A stretch of DNA of 64,000 nt. Origin: Acrocarpospora pleiomorpha (GTDB taxonomy: Bacteria; Actinomycetota; Actinomycetes; Streptosporangiales; Streptosporangiaceae). Where the stretch lies: positions 1 through 64,000 of the forward strand of contig NZ_BLAF01000059.1 of the NCBI RefSeq assembly GCF_009687885.1. The letters are read 5' to 3'. The notes beneath the pieces are model-generated. The model did not search any database and was not told the DNA's origin. It worked only from the letters and a program-made list of their open reading frames with translations. Positions 1 to 8,109 of the stretch are shown here, one piece after another. The first letter of the stretch is position 1. Every line of letters starts with the position of its first letter. Both the position numbers and the translations under genes were made by a program.

Positions 1-135
1 GGTGGGGAAACCCCGGTAGCTCTGTTCGTGGTTTTGCGTGATACTTGAGCGCTCTAGTGGGATTTTTGTGCCTAAGGGTTATTCCAACATGACGCATTTA
101 CGGGGGATCGCGGTGTTTGAGCTGGGAGTTTGCCC

Positions 136-1299
136 GTGACCGCGGCGCCGGCCAGGACCAGGCGGCGTAGACGTAGGCCGGCTCCGCCACCGCCACCCGC
201 CCGGGCGCCGATCGCCGAGCAGTCGCCCGTCGGCGGGGGACCCAGGCTCGTCGAACTCGACTTAATGCGATTCATCGCCGCGTTCGCGGTCATGGCCTTC
301 CACTACATGGCCGCCAGCAGATCCCTCTGGGGCGACTACCCCACCGAGATCTTCGCCTCCGTCAACCGGGTCACCACCCTGGGCATCCTCGGCGTCGAAC
401 TCTTCTTCCTGATCAGCGGCTTCGTCATCCTCATGAGCGCCTGGGGCCGCAGCATCGGCAAGTTCGCCGTCTCCCGCATCTCCCGCCTCTACCCGGCCTA
501 CTGGTTCACCGTCGTCGCCCTGTACGTCCTGTACAACTACACCGACGTCACCGGCTTCAAGGGCAACCTCTACCCCGTCCACTACCTCATCAACCTCTCG
601 ATGTTCCAGGAGGCGTTCGGCGTCCTGCACGCGGGAGGCGTATTCTGGTCGCTCTGGGTCGAACTCAAGTTCTACTTCCTGATCTCGATCATCGTGATCA
701 TCGGCATCAACCTGCGCCGCGCGATGGCGTTCATGTGGGTCTGGCTGGTCCTCGTCGTCGTCGCCGAATACCTCGAGAACGACCTGCTGACCGAGATCGT
801 CATGCCCAGGCAGGCGCCGTACTTCATCGCCGGCATGGCGTTCTACCTGATCCACCGTGTGGGCCCCTCAGTGACCCGCTGGGGTTTCGTCCTGGTTGGG
901 TACGCCTTCGCCGTCTACGCCGCTCTGGAGCGCGTACAGAGCCGGGTGGACGCCATCGGCCTGAAGCGCTTCCCGGCACCGCCGGAGGCCGTCATCGTGG
1001 CCATCACGCTCATCTTCCTGTTGATGGCGGCCGTCGCCCTCGGCTGGCTGAGCTGGGTCAAGTGGGCTCCGCTCACCACGGTGGGCGCGCTCACGTACCC
1101 GCTCTACCTGCTCCATCAGAATGTCTCAGCCGTGATCATCCCGGGCCTTCGCGACACGCTGAACCCGTGGTTGCTCACCGCGCTGACAATGGCGGCATCT
1201 ATAGTGCTGGCGTATCTCGTTTACAAGCTGATCGACCGTCCTGGCCAGCGTTTGCTTCGCCGGATTCTCGGTGGCCGGAGACCCGTACGAAACGAATAG
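136..1299 (+). CDS. Membrane acyltransferase, acyltransferase-3 family
   Basis: Integral membrane protein of 387 residues that probably transfers an acyl group to a cell-surface glycan or lipid; the substrate cannot be read from sequence. The N-terminus is an Arg-rich then Pro-rich cytoplasmic stretch, followed by about ten hydrophobic segments. The first has the family pattern DLMRF...FHY, with the conserved His near residue 56. The charged loop RISRLYPAYW and the late LYLLHQ segment also fit the family. GTG at 136 is chosen because GGGAG lies 7 nt upstream; a TTG at 130 is too close to it. It stands alone ahead of dop. Family assignment is firm, function is not. Confidence 0.85.
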   Translation: MTAAPARTRRRRRRPAPPPPPARAPIAEQSPVGGGPRLVELDLMRFIAAFAVMAFHYMAASRSLWGDYPTEIFASVNRVTTLGILGVELFFLISGFVILMSAWGRSIGKFAVSRISRLYPAYWFTVVALYVLYNYTDVTGFKGNLYPVHYLINLSMFQEAFGVLHAGGVFWSLWVELKFYFLISIIVIIGINLRRAMAFMWVWLVLVVVAEYLENDLLTEIVMPRQAPYFIAGMAFYLIHRVGPSVTRWGFVLVGYAFAVYAALERVQSRVDAIGLKRFPAPPEAVIVAITLIFLLMAAVALGWLSWVKWAPLTTVGALTYPLYLLHQNVSAVIIPGLRDTLNPWLLTALTMAASIVLAYLVYKLIDRPGQRLLRRILGGRRPVRNE

Positions 1300-1390
1300 T
1301 CGGCTCTCTGCCGTAACTGTCGGGTAACCGGGCATAGAAGAGGGGCTAGGCTCGGGATATAAACGGCGGAACGACGGCCATGGGGTGCGC

Positions 1391-2908
1391 ATGACGGTAC
1401 GGCGGGTGATGGGCATCGAGACCGAGTACGGCATCGCCGTGCCCGGTCAGCCCGGGGCGAACGCGATGGTGACCTCTTCGCAGGTCGTCAACGCGTACCT
1501 CGCGGCGTCGGCCGCGCGCGCCAGGCGGGCCCGGTGGGACTTCGAGGAGGAGAACCCGCTGCGCGACGCCCGCGGGTTCGATCTGGCCAGGGAGGCGGCT
1601 GACTCCAGCCAGCTGACCGACGAGGATCTGGGCCTGGCCAACGTGATCCTCACCAACGGCGCGCGGCTGTATGTGGATCACGCCCATCCGGAGTACTCCA
1701 CGCCCGAGTGCACCAACCCCCGGGCGGCCGTGATCTGGGACAAGGCGGGCGAACGGGTGATGCACGACGCCGCCGTCCGGGCGTCGGGCATGCCGGGGAA
1801 CGCCCCCATCCAGCTCTACAAGAACAACACCGACAGCAAGGGCGCCTCCTACGGCTGCCACGAGAACTACCTGATGCGGCGGGCCACGCCGTTCGCGGAC
1901 ATCGTCCGGCATCTGACGCCGTTCTTCGTGTCGCGGCAGGTGGTGTGCGGCGCCGGGAAGGTCGGGATCGGGCAGGATTCCCGCGGCGACGGGTTCCAGA
2001 TCAGCCAGCGCGCCGACTTCTTCGAGGTCGAGGTCGGCCTGGAGACGACGCTGAAGCGGCCGATCATCAACACCCGGGACGAGCCGCACGCGGACCCGGA
2101 GAAGTACCGCCGCCTCCACGTGATCATCGGCGACGCCAACATGTCGGAGATTTCCACTTACCTGAAGTTGGGTTCGACCGCGCTGGTGCTCGCGATGATC
2201 GAGGACGGGTTCCTCACCGGCGATCTCTCCGTGGAGTCGCCGGTCGCCGCGCTGCGGGCGGTATCGCATGACCCGACCTGCAAGTATGAGATCTCGCTGC
2301 GGAACGGGCGCAAGATGACGGCCGTACAGCTGCAGATGGAGTATCTGGAGCAGGCCCGCAAGTATGTCGAGGACCGGTATGGCGCGGGTCTGGATGAGAT
2401 GACCAAGGACGTGCTGAACCGGTGGGAGTCGGTGCTGACCCGGCTGGCCGAGGATCCGATGCAGCTGTCGCGCGAGCTCGACTGGGTGGCCAAGCTGGAG
2501 CTCTTGGAGGGGTACCGGACGCGGGACAACCTGCCCTGGTCGCATCCCCGGCTCGGGCTGGTCGACCTGCAGTACGCGGACATCCGCCCGGAACGAGGGC
2601 TCTACAACCGGTTGGTGGCTCGCGGGCGGATGCAGCGGCTGGTGACCGAAGACGACGTCGAACGCGCCATCGAGACGCCGCCGACCGATACGCGGGCCTA
2701 TTTCCGGGGGCGCTGCCTGCGGCAGTACAGCGAGTCGGTGGCCGCCGCGTCCTGGGATTCTGTGATTTTCGACATTCCCGGGCGGGAGTCGCTGCAGCGG
2801 GTGCCCACGCTGGAGCCGCTGCGCGGGACGAAAGCCCACGTGGGCGAGCTGCTCGACCGGTGCAGGACGGCCGCCGACCTGGTGGCCGCGCTCACCGGCG
2901 AGGGATAG
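1391..2908 (+). CDS. dop: Dop, Pup deamidase/depupylase
   Basis: Carboxylate-amine-ligase-fold enzyme that removes Pup from substrates, and in species with Pup ending in Gln also deamidates it. The N-terminus reads MTVRRVMGIETEYGI, with the ATP/Mg Glu residues of the family. An Arg-rich insert at about residues 43-65 matches the Dop loop that separates Dop from PafA. The catalytic Asp lies in YVDHAHPEYSTPE (about residue 96), and the NTRDEPHAD motif is present. Length (505 aa) is normal. ATG at 1391 gives the usual family start; GTG at 1385 is possible. Dop normally sits next to pup, but here pup lies near 38.6 kb. Confidence 0.95.
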   Translation: MTVRRVMGIETEYGIAVPGQPGANAMVTSSQVVNAYLAASAARARRARWDFEEENPLRDARGFDLAREAADSSQLTDEDLGLANVILTNGARLYVDHAHPEYSTPECTNPRAAVIWDKAGERVMHDAAVRASGMPGNAPIQLYKNNTDSKGASYGCHENYLMRRATPFADIVRHLTPFFVSRQVVCGAGKVGIGQDSRGDGFQISQRADFFEVEVGLETTLKRPIINTRDEPHADPEKYRRLHVIIGDANMSEISTYLKLGSTALVLAMIEDGFLTGDLSVESPVAALRAVSHDPTCKYEISLRNGRKMTAVQLQMEYLEQARKYVEDRYGAGLDEMTKDVLNRWESVLTRLAEDPMQLSRELDWVAKLELLEGYRTRDNLPWSHPRLGLVDLQYADIRPERGLYNRLVARGRMQRLVTEDDVERAIETPPTDTRAYFRGRCLRQYSESVAAASWDSVIFDIPGRESLQRVPTLEPLRGTKAHVGELLDRCRTAADLVAALTGEG

Positions 2909-2913
2909 CCGGG

Positions 2914-2943
2914 TTGACGGGTTTGTCCGTTCGGGGGTACGTT
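2914..2943 (+). promoter_or_regulatory. Sigma-70-type promoter for cbtB operon
   Basis: TTGACG at 2914-2919 and TACGTT at 2938-2943 are separated by 18 bp and lie just before the B12 riboswitch. Read by eye; no start site is known. Confidence 0.45.
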
Positions 2944-2944
2944 C

Positions 2945-3060
2945 CCGGTGAATTGTGGCGGCGTGAGGGAAATCCGGTGTAACTCCGGTGCGGTCGCGCC
3001 ACTGTAACCCTCCCGATGAGGGGAGCCAGGTCACCACCCGCCACAGACCGACGACAGGGA
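2945..3060 (+). promoter_or_regulatory. Cobalamin riboswitch upstream of cbtB
   Basis: The sequence shows the conserved cobalamin aptamer core: GAGGGAAATCCGGTG, paired AACTCCGGTGCGG, the B12 box CGCCACTGTAA around 2998-3006, and GGGAGCCAGGTCACC. It ends shortly before the ribosome-binding site of cbtB, so bound adenosylcobalamin probably blocks translation of the cobalt-uptake genes. Outer boundaries are approximate. Confidence 0.88.
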
Positions 3061-3087
3061 CGCGCAATCCCGGAGGAGGACCGTGGC

Positions 3088-3282
3088 GTGAGCCAGCTCT
3101 CAGCCCCGCATGTTCAGCCCATTCCGCTTCGCAACCTGGCCTGGTGGGCACTGGCCGTGCCCGTTCTCCTGCTGGTGGCCTACCTCGTCACCTTCGACCA
3201 GGGGGCGATCTCCCAGGCGGGTGACTACCTGCACGAGCTCATGCACGACGGCCGTCACCTGCTCGGCGTTCCGTGCCACTGA
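3088..3282 (+). CDS. cbtB: CbtB, small cobalt-transporter subunit
   Basis: A 64-residue protein with one membrane helix (NLAWWALAVPVLLLVAYLV) and a His-rich tail (HELMHDGRH, final CH) that fits metal binding; this is the usual CbtB plan. It is predicted to work with CbtA in cobalt uptake for corrin synthesis. GTG at 3088 is chosen because CGGAGGAGGA ends 7 nt upstream; the longer reading frame runs back into the riboswitch. Its TGA overlaps the ATG of cbtA. Confidence 0.85.
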   Translation: MSQLSAPHVQPIPLRNLAWWALAVPVLLLVAYLVTFDQGAISQAGDYLHELMHDGRHLLGVPCH

Positions 3283-4001
3283 TGATCCGCCAGTTGTTCG
3301 TCCGGGGCCTGCTCGCCGGAATCATCGCAGGACTCGCCGCGGGCGTTTTCGCCTACTTCGCCGGCGAGCCGCACATCGACAGCGCGATCGCCCTCGAAGA
3401 GGCCGCCGCGCACACCCACACCGAGGCTCCCCTTGTCAGCAGAAGCGGCCAGGTGGGGGGATTGTTCCTCGCCACCGCTCTGTACGGCCTCGCCCTCGGC
3501 GGCCTGTTCGGCCTCGCGTTCGCCCTGGTACGGGGGCGTGTCGGGCCCCGCTCCGGGAGCGTGTTGTCGATCACCCTGGCGGCGGCCGGATTCGCGGCCG
3601 TAGTCCTGGTGCCGTTCGTGAAATATCCGGCTAATCCGCCTGCGGTCGGGGATCCGGAGACGATCGGCTCGCGGACGTCGCTCTACCTGGTCGCGGTCGC
3701 GATCGGGGTGCTGGCGATGGCCGCCGCCGCAGTCGCGCACCGGATCTTCGAGGTCAACGGGGAGCCGGTGCGGTGGCTCGCGACCGGGCTGGGGTTCCTC
3801 GTCCCGGTCACGGCGGCGTGGGTCTTCCTGCCGGTCGTGTCCGAGGTGCCCGAAGGGTTTCCGGCGGACTTGCTGTGGGACTTCCGGGTTTCGTCGCTGG
3901 GGACCCAGGTCGTGTTGTGGGGGGTGCTGGGGGTTTCGTACGCGTACCTCGGGCATCGGAGCGAACAGGTAACCGGGGCGCCGCAGGGCGTACCGGCCTG
4001 A
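3282..4001 (+). CDS. cbtA: CbtA, predicted cobalt transporter
   Basis: Membrane protein of 239 residues with about five or six hydrophobic helices. The first (LFVRGLLAGIIAGLAAGVFAY) is followed by EPHIDSAIALEE and a His-containing loop (AAHTHTE), the CbtA signature. With CbtB it forms a predicted cobalt uptake system. The ATG at 3282 overlaps the cbtB stop (TGATG), so the pair is translationally coupled; GTG at 3273 is an alternative. Placement behind a B12 riboswitch and before corrin genes supports a cobalt role. Confidence 0.88.
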   Translation: MIRQLFVRGLLAGIIAGLAAGVFAYFAGEPHIDSAIALEEAAAHTHTEAPLVSRSGQVGGLFLATALYGLALGGLFGLAFALVRGRVGPRSGSVLSITLAAAGFAAVVLVPFVKYPANPPAVGDPETIGSRTSLYLVAVAIGVLAMAAAAVAHRIFEVNGEPVRWLATGLGFLVPVTAAWVFLPVVSEVPEGFPADLLWDFRVSSLGTQVVLWGVLGVSYAYLGHRSEQVTGAPQGVPA

Positions 4002-4003
4002 TC

Positions 4004-4627
4004 GTGGCTGCGCGAGCGGCGCGGGTGATCGTGGTCGCGCATGGCAGGACGGCGGCCGTGCGGGCCGCCGCCTTCCCGTCCCCTGACGACGTTCTGGAGC
4101 TCCCGCCAGCCGGGGACGTCGTCAAGGGCGAGGGGAGGGCCGGGCCCGAGGAGCGTTGCCTGGGTACGGCGCGGTGGCTGGGCGTGGCGGCGGTCGCCGA
4201 TCCGGGGTTGCGTGACTGCGATCTCGGGCGGTGGCGGGGGAGGGCGTTCGCCGAGGTGGCGGCGGAGGAGCCCGAGGGCGTACGGGCCTGGCTGAGCGAT
4301 CCCGGCGCGGTGCCGCACGGGGGTGAGTCGGTGGCCGGGTTGATCGCCCGGATGGGGGAGTGGCTCGGCGGGCTCCCGCCTGGGCGGTCGCTGGCGGTCA
4401 CCCATCCGGCGGTCGTGCGGGCGATGCTGGTGTCGGCGCTGAGGCTGCCGGACGTCGCGTACTGGCGGGTGGACGTTCCGCCGCTGGGCCGGGTCGAATT
4501 GAGCGGATTCGACGGGCGCTGGAACCTTCGCTTACCACAATGGGGACCTTTGATGGGGGCCTCGCGGGGGTCCGAAGGGATTTTTCCCGATTTTTCGGCT
4601 ATTTCGGAGGGTGATTTTGAGGGGTAG
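4004..4627 (+). CDS. Histidine-phosphatase-like protein with altered active site
   Basis: A phosphoglycerate-mutase-fold protein of about 207 residues. The motif that should read RHG is VVAHGRT, so the leading catalytic Arg is Ala. The later parts GLRDCDLGRWRGR, PHGGES and VTHPAVVRA keep the fold and the second His. Related degenerate proteins are, as I recall, found beside cbtAB in other actinobacteria; alpha-ribazole-phosphate phosphatase (CobC) is the enzyme relative in B12 synthesis. Activity is doubtful. GTG at 4004 starts 2 nt after cbtA; a GTG near 4025 is also possible. The last 25 residues are low-complexity. Confidence 0.7.
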   Translation: MAARAARVIVVAHGRTAAVRAAAFPSPDDVLELPPAGDVVKGEGRAGPEERCLGTARWLGVAAVADPGLRDCDLGRWRGRAFAEVAAEEPEGVRAWLSDPGAVPHGGESVAGLIARMGEWLGGLPPGRSLAVTHPAVVRAMLVSALRLPDVAYWRVDVPPLGRVELSGFDGRWNLRLPQWGPLMGASRGSEGIFPDFSAISEGDFEG

Positions 4628-4696
4628 CGGTGGTGGATTCCTCCATTTGACCAGCCTTCCGAGGTTTTTCGGTCTTGAGAAAAGGGCGTATCTGCG

Positions 4697-7021
4697 GTGA
4701 CGTATCCGTTTAGCGCGGTTGTTGGGTTGGCGGATCTGAAACTGGCGCTCGTGCTCAACGCGGTGTCGCCGCGCGTGGGCGGGGTCCTGGTCCGGGGGGA
4801 GAAGGGCACGGCCAAGTCGACCATCGTACGGGCGCTGGCGGCGCTGCTGCCGCCCGTGGAGGTGGCGGAGGAGTGCCGGTTCTCGTGCGATCCGAGCGCT
4901 CCTGATTCCTTGTGCCCGGACGGGCCGCATTCGGGTGCCGGGCTGGTACGGCCGGCGCGGCTGGTCGAGTTGCCGGTCGGCGCGTCCGAGGACCGGCTGG
5001 CCGGGTCGCTTGATCTTGAGCGGGCGCTGACCGAAGGGGTCAAGGCGTTCGAGCCGGGGCTGCTGGCGGCGGCGCATCGGGGGATCTTGTACGTGGACGA
5101 GGTCAACCTGTTGCACGACCATCTTGTCGATCTTCTTCTGGATGCCGCCGCGCTGGGGACGTGCTATGTCGAGCGGGAAGGGGTGTCGGTGCGGCATGCG
5201 GCCAGGTTTTTGCTCTCCGGGACGATGAATCCCGAGGAGGGGGAGCTTCGGCCGCAGTTGCTCGATCGGTTCGGGCTGACCGTGGAGGCGCGGGCGTCGC
5301 GGGATCCGGCGGAGCGGGCGGAGGTCATTCGGAGGAGGCTCGCGTATGAGCTGGATCCGGAGGGATTCGCCGCGCGGTGGGCGGTGGAGGAGGCGGGGCT
5401 CGCTCGGCGGATCGTTGGGGCTCGTGCGCTTCTGCCCGGGGTGAGGTTGCCGGATGCGGCGTTGAAGCAGATCGCGACGGTTTGCGCCGGGTTTGAGGTG
5501 GATGGCATGCGGGCGGATATCGTCACCGCTCATGCGGCGATGGCGCATGCTGCCTGGCAGGGGCGTACCCGGGTGATTTCAGCGGATGTGCGGGCGGCGG
5601 CACGGCTCGCGTTGCCGCATCGGCGGCGGCGGGATCCGTTCGACGCGCCGGGTTTGGACGAGGCCAGGCTTGACGAGCTCCTGAACGATTTCGACGATTA
5701 CCCGGACGACGACCCCGACGATGGTGCACGTCCGGGCGAATCCGGAAATATCAACACATCCGAGTCCGGCGACGGCGGAGCCGAGCCCAGTGCGGCCGGG
5801 TCAGAGGATGGGGGCGGGTCGGGATCAGCTGACTCCTGGGAGCCGAACGCGTCGACGGACTTCGGCCCGTCGGACGGGTTCGGGCCACGGGATTCCACCG
5901 GAATGCGGACGGGTTCTGACCAGCCTGGAGCAGAGGGCCGGGACGGCCCGGACACGCTGAGATCGGCGGATTCAGGTAGTACGGGTTTGGCGGAGGGCGG
6001 CGCATTCGCGGAGGCGGGTGCGCCCTATCGGACCAGGATTTTCACTGTTCCCGGGGTCGGCATGGGTGTTCCGGGGCGGCGGTCACGGGCGCGCACGCCG
6101 GATGGGCGGACGTCGGGATCCCGCCTGCCCGACGGGCGGATCACGAGCGTGCATCTGATGGCGACCCTCCGGGCGGCCGCTCCACATCAGCGGTCGCGTG
6201 GTGCGGAGGGCTTCGGGTTGCCGACGGAGAAGGCCGACCTTCAGGGGATGGCTTCGGGTCGGCGGTCGCACGGGGTGGAAGGTCCCGGGTCGCGGATGGA
6301 GCAGGCTGATCTTCAGGGACTGCCTTCGCGCCAGCGGTCTGGTGGGGAGGAAGGTCTCGGGTTGCGGGTAGAGAGGGCTGATCTTCAGGGGGTGGCTTCG
6401 CGTCCGCGGTCGCGTGGGGTGGAAGGCCGTGGGTTGCGGATTGAGAAGGCTGACCTGCGGGAAGCCGTTCGTGAGGGGCGTGAGGGTAACCTCGTGCTGT
6501 TCGCCGTGGACGCCAGTGGGTCGATGGCCGCGCGGAAGCGCATGGGGGCGGTTAAGGCGGCCGTGTTGAGTTTGTTGCTCGATGCGTACCAGCGGAGGGA
6601 CAAGGTTGGTCTGATCACTTTTCGGGGGGAGGCGGCGGAGCTGGTGTTGCCGCCGACGTCGTCGGTGGAGGCGGGAGCCGCGCGGATGCGCGATCTTCGT
6701 ACGGGAGGACGGACGCCGCTCGCGGCGGGCCTGCTCAAGGCCGCGGACGTGCTCCGTGTGGAACGGCTCCGCGACCCGGCCCGTCGTCCGCTGCTCGTGA
6801 TCGTCACCGACGGCCGCGCGACCTTCGGCCCGAACCCCCGCCAGGCCGCTACCCTGCTGACCCAGGTGACCACCGTCGTCGTCGACTGCGAATCCGGCCC
6901 GATCCGCCTCGGCCTCGCCACCGACCTGGCCGCGCGGATCGGGGCGCTTCCCGTTCGCCTGGACGCGCTCGCCGAAGGCGGCCTGGCCCAGGTGGTCCGG
7001 GCCACCCGGCTGGCCGCATGA
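4697..7021 (+). CDS. ChlI/ChlD-like cobaltochelatase AAA+/VWA subunit
   Basis: Fused chelatase motor subunit of 774 residues that should power cobalt insertion by CobN. Residues 1-330 form the AAA+ domain, with Walker A GEKGTAKST (34-42), Walker B GILYVDEVNLL and the sensor SGTMNPEEGELRPQLLDRF. Residues about 335-480 are an acidic, Gly/Ser-rich linker. Residues 499-594 are four tandem 24-residue repeats that duplicate the segment before the VWA domain. The VWA domain follows, with MIDAS DASGS at 605-609 and TDGRATFGPNP. It is longer than usual because of linker and repeats. It lies upstream of cobO, as in other actinobacterial B12 clusters. Confidence 0.92.
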   Translation: MTYPFSAVVGLADLKLALVLNAVSPRVGGVLVRGEKGTAKSTIVRALAALLPPVEVAEECRFSCDPSAPDSLCPDGPHSGAGLVRPARLVELPVGASEDRLAGSLDLERALTEGVKAFEPGLLAAAHRGILYVDEVNLLHDHLVDLLLDAAALGTCYVEREGVSVRHAARFLLSGTMNPEEGELRPQLLDRFGLTVEARASRDPAERAEVIRRRLAYELDPEGFAARWAVEEAGLARRIVGARALLPGVRLPDAALKQIATVCAGFEVDGMRADIVTAHAAMAHAAWQGRTRVISADVRAAARLALPHRRRRDPFDAPGLDEARLDELLNDFDDYPDDDPDDGARPGESGNINTSESGDGGAEPSAAGSEDGGGSGSADSWEPNASTDFGPSDGFGPRDSTGMRTGSDQPGAEGRDGPDTLRSADSGSTGLAEGGAFAEAGAPYRTRIFTVPGVGMGVPGRRSRARTPDGRTSGSRLPDGRITSVHLMATLRAAAPHQRSRGAEGFGLPTEKADLQGMASGRRSHGVEGPGSRMEQADLQGLPSRQRSGGEEGLGLRVERADLQGVASRPRSRGVEGRGLRIEKADLREAVREGREGNLVLFAVDASGSMAARKRMGAVKAAVLSLLLDAYQRRDKVGLITFRGEAAELVLPPTSSVEAGAARMRDLRTGGRTPLAAGLLKAADVLRVERLRDPARRPLLVIVTDGRATFGPNPRQAATLLTQVTTVVVDCESGPIRLGLATDLAARIGALPVRLDALAEGGLAQVVRATRLAA
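6191..6478 (+). repeat. Four in-frame 72-bp tandem repeats in chelatase gene
   Basis: Units begin at 6191, 6263, 6335 and 6407. Each encodes 24 residues of the form RSRGVEGxGLRxEKADLQG. The last unit is the normal sequence leading into the VWA domain, so the others look like duplications of it. Confidence 0.9.
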
Positions 7022-7039
7022 ACCACGAGGAGAGGTCAC

Positions 7040-7636
7040 ATGCCGCAGGGCAAGCCTGACCAAGTGCCCGAAGACGGCCTCACGACCCGGCAGCGCCGCA
7101 ACCGGCCGCTCGTGATCGTCCACACCGGACCCGGCAAAGGGAAATCCACCGCCGCGTTCGGGCTCGCCCTCCGCGCCTGGAACCAGGGCTGGCCGATCGG
7201 CGTGTTCCAGTTCGTGAAGTCCGCCAAATGGCGCATCGGCGAGGAAGCCGCCCTACGCGCCCTCGGCGAACTCGGCCCACCCGTCACCTGGCACAAAATG
7301 GGCGAAGGCTGGTCCTGGATCAAGAAAGCGGGCACCGAAGACGACCACGCCGCCGACGCCCGCGAAGGCTGGAACCAGATCAAACGCGACCTCGCCTCGG
7401 AAACCTACCGCCTGCTCGTCCTCGACGAATTCACCTACCCCATCAACTGGGGCTGGATCGACATCGAGGACGTGACCACCACCCTGACCACCCGCCCCGG
7501 CACCCAACACGTGATCATCACCGGCCGCAACGCCCACCCCGCCCTCCTGGACATCGCCGACCTGGTCACCGAAATGACCAAGATCAAGCACCCCATGGAC
7601 ACCGGCCAGAAGGGCCAAAAGGGCATCGAATGGTGA
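7040..7636 (+). CDS. cobO: CobO, corrinoid adenosyltransferase
   Basis: Cytosolic ATP:cob(I)yrinic acid a,c-diamide adenosyltransferase of the CobA/CobO/BtuR family, 198 residues. The P-loop GPGKGKST lies at residues 30-37, followed by family motifs VFQFVKSAKW, LLVLDEFTYP and ITGRNAHP. GAGGAG sits about 9 nt before the ATG. It follows the chelatase gene by 18 nt in the same operon. Confidence 0.95.
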   Translation: MPQGKPDQVPEDGLTTRQRRNRPLVIVHTGPGKGKSTAAFGLALRAWNQGWPIGVFQFVKSAKWRIGEEAALRALGELGPPVTWHKMGEGWSWIKKAGTEDDHAADAREGWNQIKRDLASETYRLLVLDEFTYPINWGWIDIEDVTTTLTTRPGTQHVIITGRNAHPALLDIADLVTEMTKIKHPMDTGQKGQKGIEW

Positions 7637-8109
7637 GTCAGTGATACCGGACGCGGCCAGGGCTTCCAATGGCAAGAGCGTGTGAAGACGGCGCGGGAGC
7701 GCCTCGTGTCGGTGTGCGTGCGGTGGCGCTGGGTTTGAGAGGTGAGGGTGTCTGCGAGGGCGATGAACGGTGCCGGAGCGCTTCGCGTCGGTGTGCGTGC
7801 GGTGGCGTGGGTGCGGGGGATGGCGCCCAGGACCGGGATGCCGGTGGATTCCAGGGATTCGCGGCAGACCTCCTCGTGGCGCGGGGAGCCTACGCGGTTC
7901 AGCAGGCGGACGCGGGTGTCGTACGAGGCGAAACCGTGGGCGATGGTGGTGCCGGAGTGCTTCGCGTCGGTGTGTGCGGTGGTGCTGGGTTTGAGGGGTG
8001 AGGGTGTCCGCGAGGCCGATGGTGGTGCCGGAGCGCCTCGTGTCAGTGTCCGTGGCAGGACGATGGTGTGTAGAGCAAGGACGAGAGCGGTGAATCGGAT
8101 GGGTTTCGG
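7637..8109 (+). repeat. Gene-free spacer with direct repeats between cobO and cobB
   Basis: This 473-bp gap holds four copies of a ~33-bp sequence like GCCGGAGCGCYTCGYGTCGG, starting near 7693, 7771, 7950 and 8028. Copies 1 and 3 are followed by a shared tail (GCTGGGTTTGAGxGGTGAGG). Between copies 2 and 3 lies an inverted fragment of cobB. Small reading frames across it are products of the repeat and the antisense of cobB, not genes. Confidence 0.8.
7810..7939 (-). pseudogene. Inverted fragment of cobB
   Basis: The reverse complement of this stretch matches cobB 8514-8655. By eye there is one mismatch and one 12-nt deletion over 142 nt. It encodes no start or stop of its own and is a copied, reversed internal piece of the neighbouring gene. 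Confidence 0.93.

Noticed and set aside
1..135. Possible promoter or gene end before the acyltransferase
   Set aside because: No clear -35/-10 pair or coding signal; too short to judge.
7669..8001. 110-codon frame between cobO and cobB
   Set aside because: It reads the inverted cobB fragment and flanking repeats; the text equals the antisense of cobB, so it is not a gene.
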